This document shows, piece by piece, positions 55,809 through 64,000 of a stretch of 64,000 nt of DNA. This DNA is from Podospora bellae-mahoneyi (lineage: Eukaryota; Ascomycota; Sordariomycetes; Sordariales; Podosporaceae). Position numbers and translations under genes: made by a program. The notes below the pieces were generated by a model, which searched no databases, was not told the DNA's origin, and saw only the letters and a list, made by a program, of their open reading frames with translations. The DNA lies in contig NC_085883.1 of NCBI RefSeq assembly GCF_035222275.1, forward strand, positions 868,001 to 932,000. Direction: 5' to 3'. The first letter of the stretch is position 1, and every line of letters starts with the position of its first letter.

Positions 55809-57955
55809 ATGAGACAGTCGAATCATTCCAGCTCCCGGCCACTTTGCGGGATATGTCGAGAAATATCACTGGATCAAATGGGCGTGTCGGATGACGGCAA
55901 GATGCAGCGTCACCAGCCTACCTACCTCGCCCTGAAACAATCCATGGACCATGGATGTGTGCTTTGTCGCTTTATCTGGCACGCCCTGGGGCAAAGCAAC
56001 TCGCGAGAGGGGGACCGAGGAAGTGACACTCTGGCTCACGTGTCCGAAAAATATCCCGGCAGAGAGATCTCTCTTGTCGTTTGGCCGGGCGTGACGCCAA
56101 CAGGATATTTGGATCGCATCCAGATCATCACATCTGGGGAGATCCCTGATGCGGATACTGACGATGAGGATGGTGATGATGGGCCCGCTGATCCGAGCAT
56201 GCACCCCGACCATCAGTTCGCTTTGTCTGGGGTGCTTGACATTTTCGCATATACAGGTATGAAAGTGTAGTGCCTCAATCAACTGAGAATTTGACTGACA
56301 GTCTGCCAAGATGACCCTGCTGCGAGCCACGGCGGTGTCACTGGTCGACCGTTGCCGACGACAGACGGCAGTTCAAACGATGACTTTGCGTTTGCCACTC
56401 AATGTCTTCAAAAATGTCTGAGCAATCACGCCGGGTGTGGTCGACGAGATGAGATTCCACGTCTCCCTACTCGGGTTCTTGACCTCGGACCATTTGATGG
56501 TTCTCGGGTGCCTTACCTGCTACATACTGCTGGTCGACAGGGTCAATATAGCGCATTGAGCCATTGTTGGGGTGGCCATGTGCCAATCACAACGACGAGT
56601 GACAATATTGAGGAACATACGAAGGCCATTTCCAACCTGCCTCCGACCTTCAGAGATGCAGCCTGTATTTCGCGGAGGCTAGGAATTCGATATCTGTGGA
56701 TTGACTCGTTGTGCATTCTCCAAGACTCCAAAGAGGACTGGGAGAAGGAATCAGCCATGATGGGAGAGATTTACAAACACAGCGTGCTGACAATAGCCGC
56801 AAGAGCAGCCAGAAATGCCCGGAATGGCTGTTTCATCACAAGACACCGTGATGTCCAGCATGTCGACTCGAGTACCGAAGCCCAGACGATCAGTTGGTGG
56901 GCAGCATCTACGTTCGGGATCCCACATTCGAAATTGAACGTCTGACACAGACACCCCTTGACAGCCGTGGTTGGGTACTGCAGGAAAAGCTCCTATCGCC
57001 TCGCATACTTTACTACGGAGCTCAGCAGCTTTACTGGGAGTGCAGACGAACCTCGATCCGCCAAGATGGGAAATACCATTACATCCAACAAGACGCTGTG
57101 CAACCTGCCATGTGGAAGGAAAGGATGGACATATTTGCCCCATACCAGTCCGTATACCCCAACTTCAACAGAATACCACCAGACTGGACCGAAGCAAAGC
57201 ATGAGCTCGCAGCGAGGATGAGACAGTGGTACAATTTAGTTGAGGAGTACAGCGGGCGCCAGCTCTCTTTTCACACCGACAAGCTGCCTGCCATAGCTGG
57301 CATTGCCAAGGAATGGGCCAAGTCTGTTGACTTGTTTTACATTGCTGGACTCTGGCGAGAGGACATTCTGGCAGGACTTCTCTGGTACGGAGGGAAAACG
57401 GCAACGAATCCCCCGGCCTCGAGCACATTGCCGTCCTGGTCTTGGGCGTGTTACAGTGGCAAGGTCAGCTTTTGGGCCGCTCACGATTCCACCTTTGGGT
57501 TTTCGGATTACTCTTGTGAGTTTGTCGACCTGTCTTTCCGTGCGAGTGGTGCACTGGGAAACTACGGCGATGTAGTGGGAGCAAAGCTGGAGCTACGAGG
57601 GCGTATTCTTCCTGTGCGTCACGCGACGAGAATAAGTCTGGGGAAGAACTTCTTTGTTGGACCGAATATCTTTGGTTATGGTGGGGAGCAGATTGGGGTG
57701 GCCACTTTTGATGTCCCCCCCTCAACATTCGATGCGCTATTTGTTCTGCTTGTCCATGCTGGTGTCGGCAACGTAGGATATGGCGCTTATTATGCAGCAG
57801 GTCTACTCATCTCGCCTGTGCCGACAGAGCAGGGCACTTTTATGAGGGTGGGTTATGTCAATATGGAGAAGGGACATGGAGAGGGCTGGTGGGACACAAG
57901 ATCGGCGGCTGATTACTTTGAGCATATCCCGACGACCACGTTGTTCTTGATATAG
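55809..57955 (+). CDS. HET-domain protein with one frame change
   Basis: Exons are 55809-56256 and 56302-57955. The N-terminal zone has paired Cys motifs (CGICREI; HGCVLCRFIWH), common ahead of HET domains. The HET core reads YSALSHCWGG, TFRDAACISRRLGIRYLWIDSLCILQDSKEDWEKESAMMGEIYKH. It is followed by RGWVLQEKLLSPRILYYGAQQLYWEC and LPSWSWACYSG. The coding frame changes once around 56,890 (between a STEAQTIS and a VGSIYVRDPTF segment) with no intron-like signal there. The two halves are both well preserved, so this is either a single-break young pseudogene, a strain allele or a sequence error. Total length would be about 700 residues. It is divergent from the intact HET gene. Confidence 0.75.
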
Positions 57956-58198
57956 AACGGATTCGGAATGCATTACGACAGTCACAAGAGGAGGCGGTTC
58001 TTTGAGATCTGATCGGTAGCTTGGCGCCTTCCCGCCATCAAGAAAAACGGCGATTTTATCCGCATTTACCCACCTTCTCCAACCTCCACGTCGTCGCTTC
58101 CACCCGCTTGGTCAAACTATATCCCAACGTCATGTCTTGGCTCAGGAACTTCACACTTCAACATTTCCGCCCAACAGCCCAGCTTTGATGGATCCAAC

Positions 58199-59511
58199 AT
58201 GCCTGTGCTCTTTGGGCACCGGTACCTGGCTCTCATAGTTGTTGTTGTCCTGGTGGTGTTTTGGTTCTTTGGGCCGCAGGGTCTGCAGTCTGATGGCGGC
58301 ATTCACTACCCGCGAGTACAGGGCAAGGCCTTCTCCGACGTTCTGAATTCCACACTGGGTGTAAGTATTGCACTGCCACCTGACACTCTTGCCCCCAGGG
58401 CAGCTGGCTGATATTCTGAACAGTTCCAGGAGATATTCGTCATCAACCTCCCAGAGAGATCAGACAGGCGCGATGCCATGACTTTGGCCGCTGCTCTGAC
58501 GAGGCTTGACGTCAAATGGATCGACGGTATTGACGGCAAGGACGTGCCTGAGAGGGTTCTACCAGGTGACAGCTGGGACAAGAAGATCTCAAAGGGAAAT
58601 AAGGGGTCCTGGAGGGCGCATATGAATGCGTTGCAGCGGTGGGCCTATATTGCTTCCCTTGGATGGAAATGTTCATTCTGATATATGATGACAGCATTGT
58701 GCAAGATAACTTAACCAGCGCCCTTATCCTCGAAGACGACGCAGACTGGGACATCCGGCTCAAAGAACAGATGCAAGTTTTTGCTCAGGCTGCGAGAGCC
58801 TTCACTCAACCAGCCCCGAGAACGAGATCGACGCTTGCAGACACCGAGGACCGTTCCGAACTCTCGGTCTCTCAGATACCGATAAATCTTCGCTCGCGCC
58901 TTACACCGTACGGGGACAGCTGGGATGTCCTGTGGTTGGGTCATTGCGGCACGGAATTTCCATCTGCCTCTACTATTGTCGCCCACAAAAGCACAACGCC
59001 AACAATGAACAGAGTCCCTTTGCTGCGAGTTACCATCCCCAGCGATGTCACCGTGCCTGATGCCAAGCATCTGAAGGCGCATCCCTTTGCCCTCCAAGAC
59101 TCGCTTGCCAAAGAGTACGCACCCCACACGAGAGTCGTGCATGCCTCGGACAAGACAACGTGCACCCAAGCATACGCTGTCAGTCAACAAGGTGCTCGGA
59201 AGTTGCTATACCAGTTCGGGTTGAAGACGTTGACGGCAGGGTGGGATTTGATGCTGGGGGACTGGTGTGATGGACTTTACCCTCGAGAGACCGGGAACCG
59301 ACCGGTTTGCGTTACTGTGCAGCCTCCGCTGTTCAGTCATCACTATGGCAAGGGGGCAGCTTCGGATATCACGGCGCCTGGGGGTGGGTTTGTGAATCAG
59401 GATAAGGAGATGACGCCGTATGTGAGGTTGAGTGTGAGGGTGAATATGGAGAGGTTGGTGCAGGGTGTGGGAATGGAGGATTTAATTGATCAGTGGGAGG
59501 ATGCGGAATGA
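58199..59511 (+). CDS. GT25-family glycosyltransferase, type II membrane protein
   Basis: Exons are 58199-58360, 58430-58638 and 58695-59511 (phases 0 and 2), giving 395 residues. A TM near residues 9-27 (YLALIVVVVLVVFWFF) follows a short cytosolic tail, as in Golgi transferases. The GT25 core starts EIFVINLPERSDRRDAMTLA and includes WIDGIDGKDVPE, KGNKGSWRAHMNALQ, the metal-binding LILEDDADWDIRL and WDVLWLGHCG. A later segment, CTQAYAVSQQGARKLLY and MLGDWCDG, completes the family pattern. The fungal members are thought to modify glycans in the secretory pathway; donor and acceptor are unknown. No link to the GAG cluster is implied, as 33 kb separate them. Confidence 0.88.
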
Positions 59512-59871
59512 GATGGATATCTGATCAAGAATGGTTCAAGATGAGTGCGAGCACTTAGGCTTTGATGTAATATTACCGTGTTATTGGTCTTGAGTTGAGA
59601 TGGCAGAAAAATGAAATCTTGCTAGCCCAGATACCAGATACCCGTATGTACCTCATGCCATATTGTGGATAACATATTCAGATAGATATTTTCATCGCCC
59701 ACTTCCAACGGTTTAAGCAGTGAGAGCTCTGGAGCGACATCGAGCCATGGAATCCATGGAGAGGTGTTCAGTCTGTATCCACCCCCCTCCACTTCCAAGC
59801 AAACATGATGGTTCCACCGCTACACATTGGTCAGGATCATGGGTAGTCCTTGCGATGTCATGTTGATGCAC
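59512..59871. other. intergenic region, convergent
   Basis: 3' flanks of the GT25 gene and of the following minus-strand gene; no further gene. Confidence 0.5.
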
Positions 59872-60858
59872 TTACCAAGGATACCCGCCCTTCAGAAACA
59901 ACGGACCCTCTGTCTCATCCACAACGCCACCAAACACCCTCAGCGCATCATCTCTTGTACGGCGGGAGTGAAACTCGACTCTGACGTAAGTCTCGTCAGG
60001 ATTCTTGTGAATGAGAGTGGTAGAGAAGACTCCCATGGCCTTGCCCATTATATAGACGCGGCCGTGGTCACGCTTCCACTCCTCAAAGGTAGGCTCGCTG
60101 AGAGGGCCGAGGAGGAGGACGTCTGGCTGCTCGGCATCACCATCGAACGGGTAGGGTGGGATGGTGCGGGTGCTGTAGAAGTTGGGTGCCACAGGCTGGG
60201 TATTGAACAGTGAAGGTATGCCGATCCGTTGGTAGAGGGCGTCGATTGGGGCGGTCGTAGCATTGAGAGAGTTAGACTGCTCCATGGTGACGGGCACTCG
60301 CTCATCACTGAGACTGTCGGCAGTCTCAGCCATACCCAGACCCCCTTCAACATTGTTACCGCCCATCTCCTCAAAATCAAGTAAATCACCCTCTTCTGTC
60401 CCCTCTTCATCATCAGTGTCCTTGTTGCTGGTATCGGGCGTCCAAATCACCATCTCCATCCCGCTTGATCTTTCCGTCTCAACCCCCCCCTTATCACCTC
60501 CTTCCTCAACAACAGGAGCACTATCCACCACCACCCCAAAGAAAAGTTTCATCCCTGTCAAGACCGCTGCCTTGTTCTTGGCGGCTTTCAACGCTCCTTC
60601 CTGCAGCCCGTACTCGCGGCCTTTGTTCCAGGATTCTTTGAGCTGCTTGTCGATTTGAGTGTTGTCGGAGGAAGGAGCGTTGGCGATGACAGTAGTGTCA
60701 CGTTGGGTGTTGAGGAAATGAAAGGGTGTGAGATCGGGAGTGGAAGAGAGGGTTGGAGGGACGGTTGGAGGGGGTTTGATGAGTTGGGCTATGTCGCCCC
60801 ATACTGGGTCGATGGGGGGGTAGAGGGAGAGGATGGGGTGGTTGTGGAGAGTGGTCAT
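59872..60858 (-). CDS. hypothetical protein, acidic central region
   Basis: A frame of 328 residues starting MTTLHNHPILSLYPPIDPVWG; this ATG has a strong context (AAAAATG) and the CT-rich frame upstream looks like leader, though in-frame codons continue to 61197. The N-terminal third contains a charged helix (QIDKQLKESWNKGREYGLQEGALKAAKNKAA). A Glu/Asp-rich stretch (TDDEEGTEEGDLLDFEEMGG) lies in the middle. The C-terminal third seems folded (PDVLLLGPLSEPTFEEWKRDHGRVYI; TYVRVEFHSRRTRDDALRVFGG), resembling an adapter-like fold. No signal, TM or catalytic motif. I do not recognise a family. Confidence 0.6.
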   Translation of the reverse strand: MTTLHNHPILSLYPPIDPVWGDIAQLIKPPPTVPPTLSSTPDLTPFHFLNTQRDTTVIANAPSSDNTQIDKQLKESWNKGREYGLQEGALKAAKNKAAVLTGMKLFFGVVVDSAPVVEEGGDKGGVETERSSGMEMVIWTPDTSNKDTDDEEGTEEGDLLDFEEMGGNNVEGGLGMAETADSLSDERVPVTMEQSNSLNATTAPIDALYQRIGIPSLFNTQPVAPNFYSTRTIPPYPFDGDAEQPDVLLLGPLSEPTFEEWKRDHGRVYIMGKAMGVFSTTLIHKNPDETYVRVEFHSRRTRDDALRVFGGVVDETEGPLFLKGGYPW

Positions 60859-61824
60859 TTTTGGGTTGCTGATGTAGATTGGTGGTGGAAGAAAGGATGG
60901 TGGTCGAAGAGGGGATGGTGGTTGAAAAAAGGATGGTGGTTGAAGAGACAATGATGGGCAGTGGTGTGAGTATCGAGGGCCGGGGGTGATTGGGTTGAAC
61001 TGACGGCGTGGAAGAAGGGATAGCTGAGGGATTATACGGCGGAAGGATGGGAAAATAAGAATAGAGAAGCTAGGGAAGGTGGAGAAGGGGGTCTGCTTCG
61101 TTTGAGGATCGCCCATTTTTGACTGCTTTTCCTGGAGCTGTATCATGTTGGGACTCAGATGAAGGATTTTTTTGCTTCTCAGGGACGATGAGAGCAAAGA
61201 GACATTTTACCATCTGGTTCTTGCCAAATATTTTGGCAAAATGGCAAGATGCGATGCTGGGCAGAGAAGGCTGTTGCAGCACTTCCAAGGTTAGCTGCCC
61301 ACCAAGAGAATTCGTTTCATGTCTAGGGAGATGATGAGTTTCAGTCGTTTCCACTTGTTGGTCATTGAGGGAGACAGGCGCTCAGCTGCTCCATTCGGTC
61401 ACGTATGTACCCAACTCTCAAGTGCATTGAACTCATGGGATATCCCTTCCATTTCGAGTAGCAAGGCTGGGCCTGACATCCAAGATTGAAAATACTGATA
61501 TGGTCAAGCTTGAGTCCCCTCTCATGGGCATAACGTTCTCTAGGTTTGTAAGCTTTGGATGATCCCTGCCTAGGTCGTAAGTCTCCAAAGATAAGGTACG
61601 TACGTAGTTTACCTTACATTGATAGGCGTCACGAAAGTTCTCAAAGCTTACCAGCAGGCTCGTTAAGGTTTGGGTACAGATGACAAACTCAAGTCAGTAT
61701 CTATAAATGCAGCCTTTTGCCCGTTGCAATTTTTCTTTTGACCAACAGCTTCTCTCACCTACCTACCCATCCACCGACAAAATATTTCTCAATCGACCGC
61801 AAACACCCAACTTGGGGAGCAGCC
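60859..61824. other. upstream region with short tandem repeat
   Basis: Contains a GGATGGTGGT(T/C)GAAG-type repeat of about three copies (60894-60949), immediately upstream of the hypothetical gene and probably in its leader. No other gene seen. Confidence 0.6.
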
Positions 61825-62430
61825 ATGACCGACGACGACGCCGACTCAGATCATGAGCCTTTTCCCGAATGGCGCCGCAACAAACCATATCCCATGGACA
61901 ACTTGAACAAGAGTGCCATTCCCCGTGTTGCTTCTTGGCATAACCCGGAGCTTGATGAGCAGGGGCACGAAGCGATCAACATCACATCCACATCCATTCG
62001 CACCTCCCTCGAAAGCAGCGACACATTTCCTGTCAACCCCCCGAATGCCAACCTCGGAGCCTTGGAGAAATTTCCACTTGAGCTGACCTACGAGGCTATG
62101 CACTATCTCGATATCGCATCTCTCTTGCAGTTTATGCGTACCAACCGTCGCGCCTGGAGTCTGGTCACCAACCTGAGTCCCGCTTTACAGGAACCTACGG
62201 GGACGAGCTGCTCGTCGTCATCATTTTAACCAAGCTGGCGCCACACTCAAATGATGCCCTGAAGCGTAGAAGTTGTGGAAGGCCAATGACGAGGGTAGAC
62301 GGGTTGTGAAGATATTTTATCCTTCCCTTAGCTGGTGTCCTGGAATTGACAAAAACCGCTGTATTTCATGGGTGGATTCCGAGGAGGACGAGACCCCGGA
62401 GTGGACAGATCTCAGCCAAGAAGACACTTA
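61825..62430 (+). pseudogene. F-box-like gene remnant
   Basis: The open part (61825-62229, 134 residues) starts MTDDDADSDHEPFPEW and ends with an F-box-like segment: LGALEKFPLELTYEAMHYLDIASLLQF then NRRAWSLVTN. The tail (PALQEPTGTSCSSSSF) looks out of frame. In another frame the DNA reads RFTGTYGDELLVVIILTKLAPH, a more family-like continuation, so the frame is probably broken near 62,190. A further piece at about 62,297-62,428 reads VVKIFYPSLSWCPGIDKNRC and then SEEDETPEWTDLSQEDT before a stop, which could be the original C-terminus. I infer a decayed F-box protein (SCF adaptor type); a truncated functional protein cannot be excluded. Confidence 0.55.
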
Positions 62431-63385
62431 ACCAGGGACCTTATTTGATATACCTAAGGCAGGTAGGCAGGTAGTTGAAGGCTAGATGATGCAATAGGCG
62501 GCCAACCAAGCATAGCAGATCCCTTCATGAGTCCAAGAACCATGTATGCTTGCATGGCTACCTGGTCAGAATGCGTATCTAAAAGTGTGGCCTGTGTCAT
62601 TTTGTCACCCGTCACGTCGTCTTACCATTAGCTTTATTGTTGCTTGGCTAATACCACTTCGTAGGGTCTTGGAGGACTTAAAAAATCAATCCACTTTTCT
62701 TCACAGCAGGGCAATGCCAGATGATCAGCGCACAAAAGGATGTCAAGAGATACAAACACACACCTATCCGATCGCAGCTCTACCCGACTGTCGATTCGCT
62801 ACCAAGTTTGGAAACCAAGTCACCGTCACGCTAAGCACCACCAAACTGGCCTCATACTTCATTCCGGAGATCAACGCTGCGCTGCGCACTGAGCGATGCT
62901 AGTGTGGAAGGTTTTCTGGGTTCGTCATTGTCTTCCCGCTACAAAAGTGCTATTTTGATTGTGGGATCTGGGGGAATGGAAGGCTCGGCACGTATGGTTT
63001 CAGGGAGACCGAAGACGAGGATGAATGGCTTAGACACAACCAGCCAAAGATGCAGACGGTCAGTTACCCAGGTCAAGGACAACAGAGAACCCGGGTTTAT
63101 TTCACCGGTGGAATTGAAGGGTACAGCGGCTTCGACTACTATGCAGTTACTGCGATGTCCTCCATCAGCGACCAGGACATGCCGAGTCAAGAGTCAGTTA
63201 GGGTGTCTCTTGTACTGGATGCTTGTTGGAGTTAAGAATGGGGGATGAGAGTGGGTTCATTGAAGATCATATATACAAGAAGTCCGTAGATCTCCTGCCC
63301 CTTCTGTACATCATACATTCATTTCCACGGTTTTATTGAGCACTTCAATGGTGTCACGGGGTCCAGAACCTTTGGAAGGTGAGTA
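62431..63385. other. gene-poor region
   Basis: Short open frames only; none with recognisable family features. One frame near 62,755-62,900 has a somewhat coding-like peptide (DCRFATKFGNQVTVTLSTTK), but I cannot place it. Confidence 0.4.
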
Positions 63386-63559
63386 AAGGGGGTACACAGG
63401 TGGTAAATGTATTTTCTGGTCTTGGTAGCCTGTGGCAGAACCGAGGCAAGTTTCAGGGTAGTTGCTTCGCTATCGTTGAACGAGAGGAAGATAAAACCCC
63501 CGAGTGGCTCAAGCTAAACAAAGAGACACCCAGGCGCCTCCTTAGCTGTCCTGTGTAAG
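63386..63559 (+). pseudogene. second relic of the same F-box-family tail
   Basis: A plus-strand frame reads VVNVFSGLGSLWQNRGKFQG and SCFAIVEREEDKTPEWLKL before a stop at about 63,557. It aligns with the tail piece at 62,297-62,428 (VVKIF..., C, EED-TPEW). No start or F-box is visible upstream, so it is a fragment. Confidence 0.5.
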
Positions 63560-63665
63560 GTGGTTGAGACTGGAAGGCAGGTCTCCCGAGATTACTCTAG
63601 ATAGGTATCGTTTCAACTCCTTAGAGAGACCTTTTAGATACGAAACAACTCTATTACCTGACCTT

Positions 63666-63768
63666 CAACGCCTGGTGGCTATCTGCAAACGCCTATTAAC
63701 CATCTATAAAGCCCTTTTAACTCAGATTTGTGAAGGCCTACTCGGTTTCTGTAAAGGGCTTACTCCCA
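63666..63768 (+). repeat. degenerate 21-24-bp tandem repeat
   Basis: Four or five imperfect units run in a row, each of the form (c/g)GCCT-NTT-N-N-ATCTNTAAA. Translated, they give RLVAICK, RLLTIYK, ALLTQICE, GLLGFCK, an obvious heptad-like repeat. I do not recognise a parent gene or element. Confidence 0.6.
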
Positions 63769-64000
63769 GCAGCTGTCTCTAGGTGCATCTCGATTCATGA
63801 CATGTCCAGCTGAAAAGGCACATGTCGTAAGTAGACGGAAAAGACAAGCGTTGGCATAACGTGATCATCGACTCGGCACATTCGGAACCCTGCTCCCCAG
63901 AGCCAACCACTGAAGAGCCTGCCCATCAGCTTGGTTCAGAGCTGCATGGCATAAGCTAGCGTTGCATTGCAGCAAATACTACCATGAGGCGCAGAATATT

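Noticed and set aside
60263-60954. plus-strand frames over the hypothetical gene
   Set aside because: Ser- and Trp/Gly-rich antisense shadows without family features.
1-64000. retroelement, DNA transposon, CRISPR array or prophage
   Set aside because: No reverse transcriptase, integrase or transposase motif, no terminal repeats and no spaced direct-repeat array was seen on either strand.

Overview
The window comes from a filamentous ascomycete, most likely a Sordariomycete. The genes carry short GT-AG introns of about 45-110 bp. Gene families are typical of Pezizomycotina (HET domain, Rds1, heme-thiolate peroxygenase, GT25), microsatellites are abundant, and decayed genes carry C-to-T type stops of the kind left by repeat-induced point mutation. 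I saw no bacterial operons, CRISPR arrays, prophage, rRNA or convincing tRNA.

Region 1 (1-25.1 kb) is a complete galactosaminogalactan (GAG) exopolysaccharide locus. Its members are a giant membrane GT4/PelF-like synthase (Gtb3 type, minus strand, running off the left edge), a UDP-glucose 4-epimerase (Uge3, plus), a spherulin-4 GH135 hydrolase (Sph3, minus), a GH114 endo-galactosaminidase with a membrane anchor (Ega3, minus) and a secreted GAG deacetylase (Agd3, plus). A small secreted protein gene with eight cysteines (minus) sits inside the locus between uge3 and sph3. The logic follows the Aspergillus fumigatus pathway: Uge3 supplies UDP-Gal and UDP-GalNAc, Gtb3 polymerises and exports, Agd3 partly deacetylates outside the cell, and Sph3 and Ega3 cut the polymer. 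Long divergent spacers separate gtb3/uge3 (4.7 kb) and ega3/agd3 (2.2 kb).

Region 2 (26-35 kb) holds a hypothetical protein, a lactate dehydrogenase-like gene with an altered substrate loop, a tail-to-tail PEP synthase pseudogene of bacterial type, an Rds1-like secreted ferritin-fold protein, and a secreted protein whose frame continues past a single in-frame TGA.

Region 3 (35-46 kb) is an accessory stretch with decayed genes: NLR/ankyrin remnants, a subtilisin-like remnant, an alcohol oxidase-like GMC pseudogene and a GNAT acetyltransferase pseudogene. Intact small genes are interspersed: a Cys-rich-tail protein, a mitochondrial-type small protein and a hemerythrin-domain protein.

Region 4 (46-64 kb) holds a secreted heme-thiolate peroxygenase, a zinc alcohol dehydrogenase, and a HET-domain group (one decayed, one intact, one with a single frame change). 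A GT25 glycosyltransferase, a hypothetical protein, and gene-poor sequence with two F-box-family relics and a 21-bp tandem repeat complete it.
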